From Anolis sagrei (lineage: Eukaryota; Chordata; Lepidosauria; Squamata; Anolidae), in the NCBI RefSeq assembly GCF_037176765.1, contig NC_090026.1, positions 133,373,752 through 133,437,751 on the forward strand: DNA of 64,000 nt, read 5' to 3'. The notes below the pieces were generated by a model. It ran no database searches, had not been told where the DNA came from, and saw only the letters and a list, made by a program, of their open reading frames with translations. This document shows positions 63,771-64,000 of the stretch, one piece after another; the stretch's first letter is position 1, and every line of letters begins with the position of its first letter. The position numbers were made by a program, and so were the translations under genes.

Positions 63771-64000
63771 TAGAATAAGCCGGGCAGCAATCGAGGGCCA
63801 AAAATTGATGCTGTTCGAGGGCACACCACCCAGATTTTGGAAGAAAAGAGAAGCACCTCACCCTCCCCTTCTGGCCATGGCATTGGCACTGGAAGGGAAG
63901 TACTTGCTGGCCTGGTTAGAAGGAGTGGATCCTGCTGGCTTTTCCCCAGGTGGCCATAAGCACCGGCAGCATCCCTCTGCATCCCCTTTATTATTGATTG

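Overview
The window is vertebrate nuclear DNA, almost certainly from a squamate reptile. The retroelement mix (BovB, CR1, L2-like LINEs with (TTA)n tails, Penelope elements, tRNA- and 5S-derived SINEs, hAT MITEs) resembles an iguanian/Anolis-like lizard. Three host genes are present, in the order ABCB8 (minus, 5' half only) - ATG9B (plus, complete coding region) - NOS3 (minus, 3' half only). This is the same block as human 7q36 (NOS3-ATG9B-ABCB8), seen here in inverted orientation.

Layout. At 1-12,109 lie the first six coding exons of ABCB8, a mitochondrial inner-membrane ABC half-transporter. From about 11,940 to 13,790 is a GC-rich divergent promoter between ABCB8 and ATG9B. It holds an unusual GC-box minisatellite (12,285-13,095) and a consensus CRE. 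ATG9B, the autophagy lipid scramblase, has its start codon at 22,248, 13 coding exons to a stop at 40,911, and a probable spliced 3' UTR exon ending near 43,300. The deduced protein is 786 residues. One intron is AT-AC with U12-type sites and one uses a GC donor. From 43,300 to 55,200 is a 12-kb gap made of repeats, dominated by a 7-kb, 104-bp satellite that grew inside a single tRNA-type SINE. NOS3 (endothelial nitric oxide synthase) follows: its last eight coding exons, covering the FAD/NADPH reductase half, run on the minus strand from 62,703 to a stop at 55,464. The window ends inside a NOS3 intron.

ABCB8 and ATG9B fire divergently from one CpG-rich region. ATG9B and NOS3 converge tail to tail. 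In human the tails of ATG9B and NOS3 overlap as sense/antisense; here about 12 kb of repeat DNA separates them.

Introns are saturated with nested repeats, many with clean target-site duplications (TSDs). A recurring theme is tandem amplification of the body of a retroelement: SINE 104 bp x about 67, CR1 about 140 bp x 5, RTE-like LINE 178 bp x 3, Penelope about 195 bp x 6-7. The Penelope units carry a hammerhead-like core. All exon boundaries below were read by eye from splice consensus, phase and remembered human protein sequences; no alignment was run.
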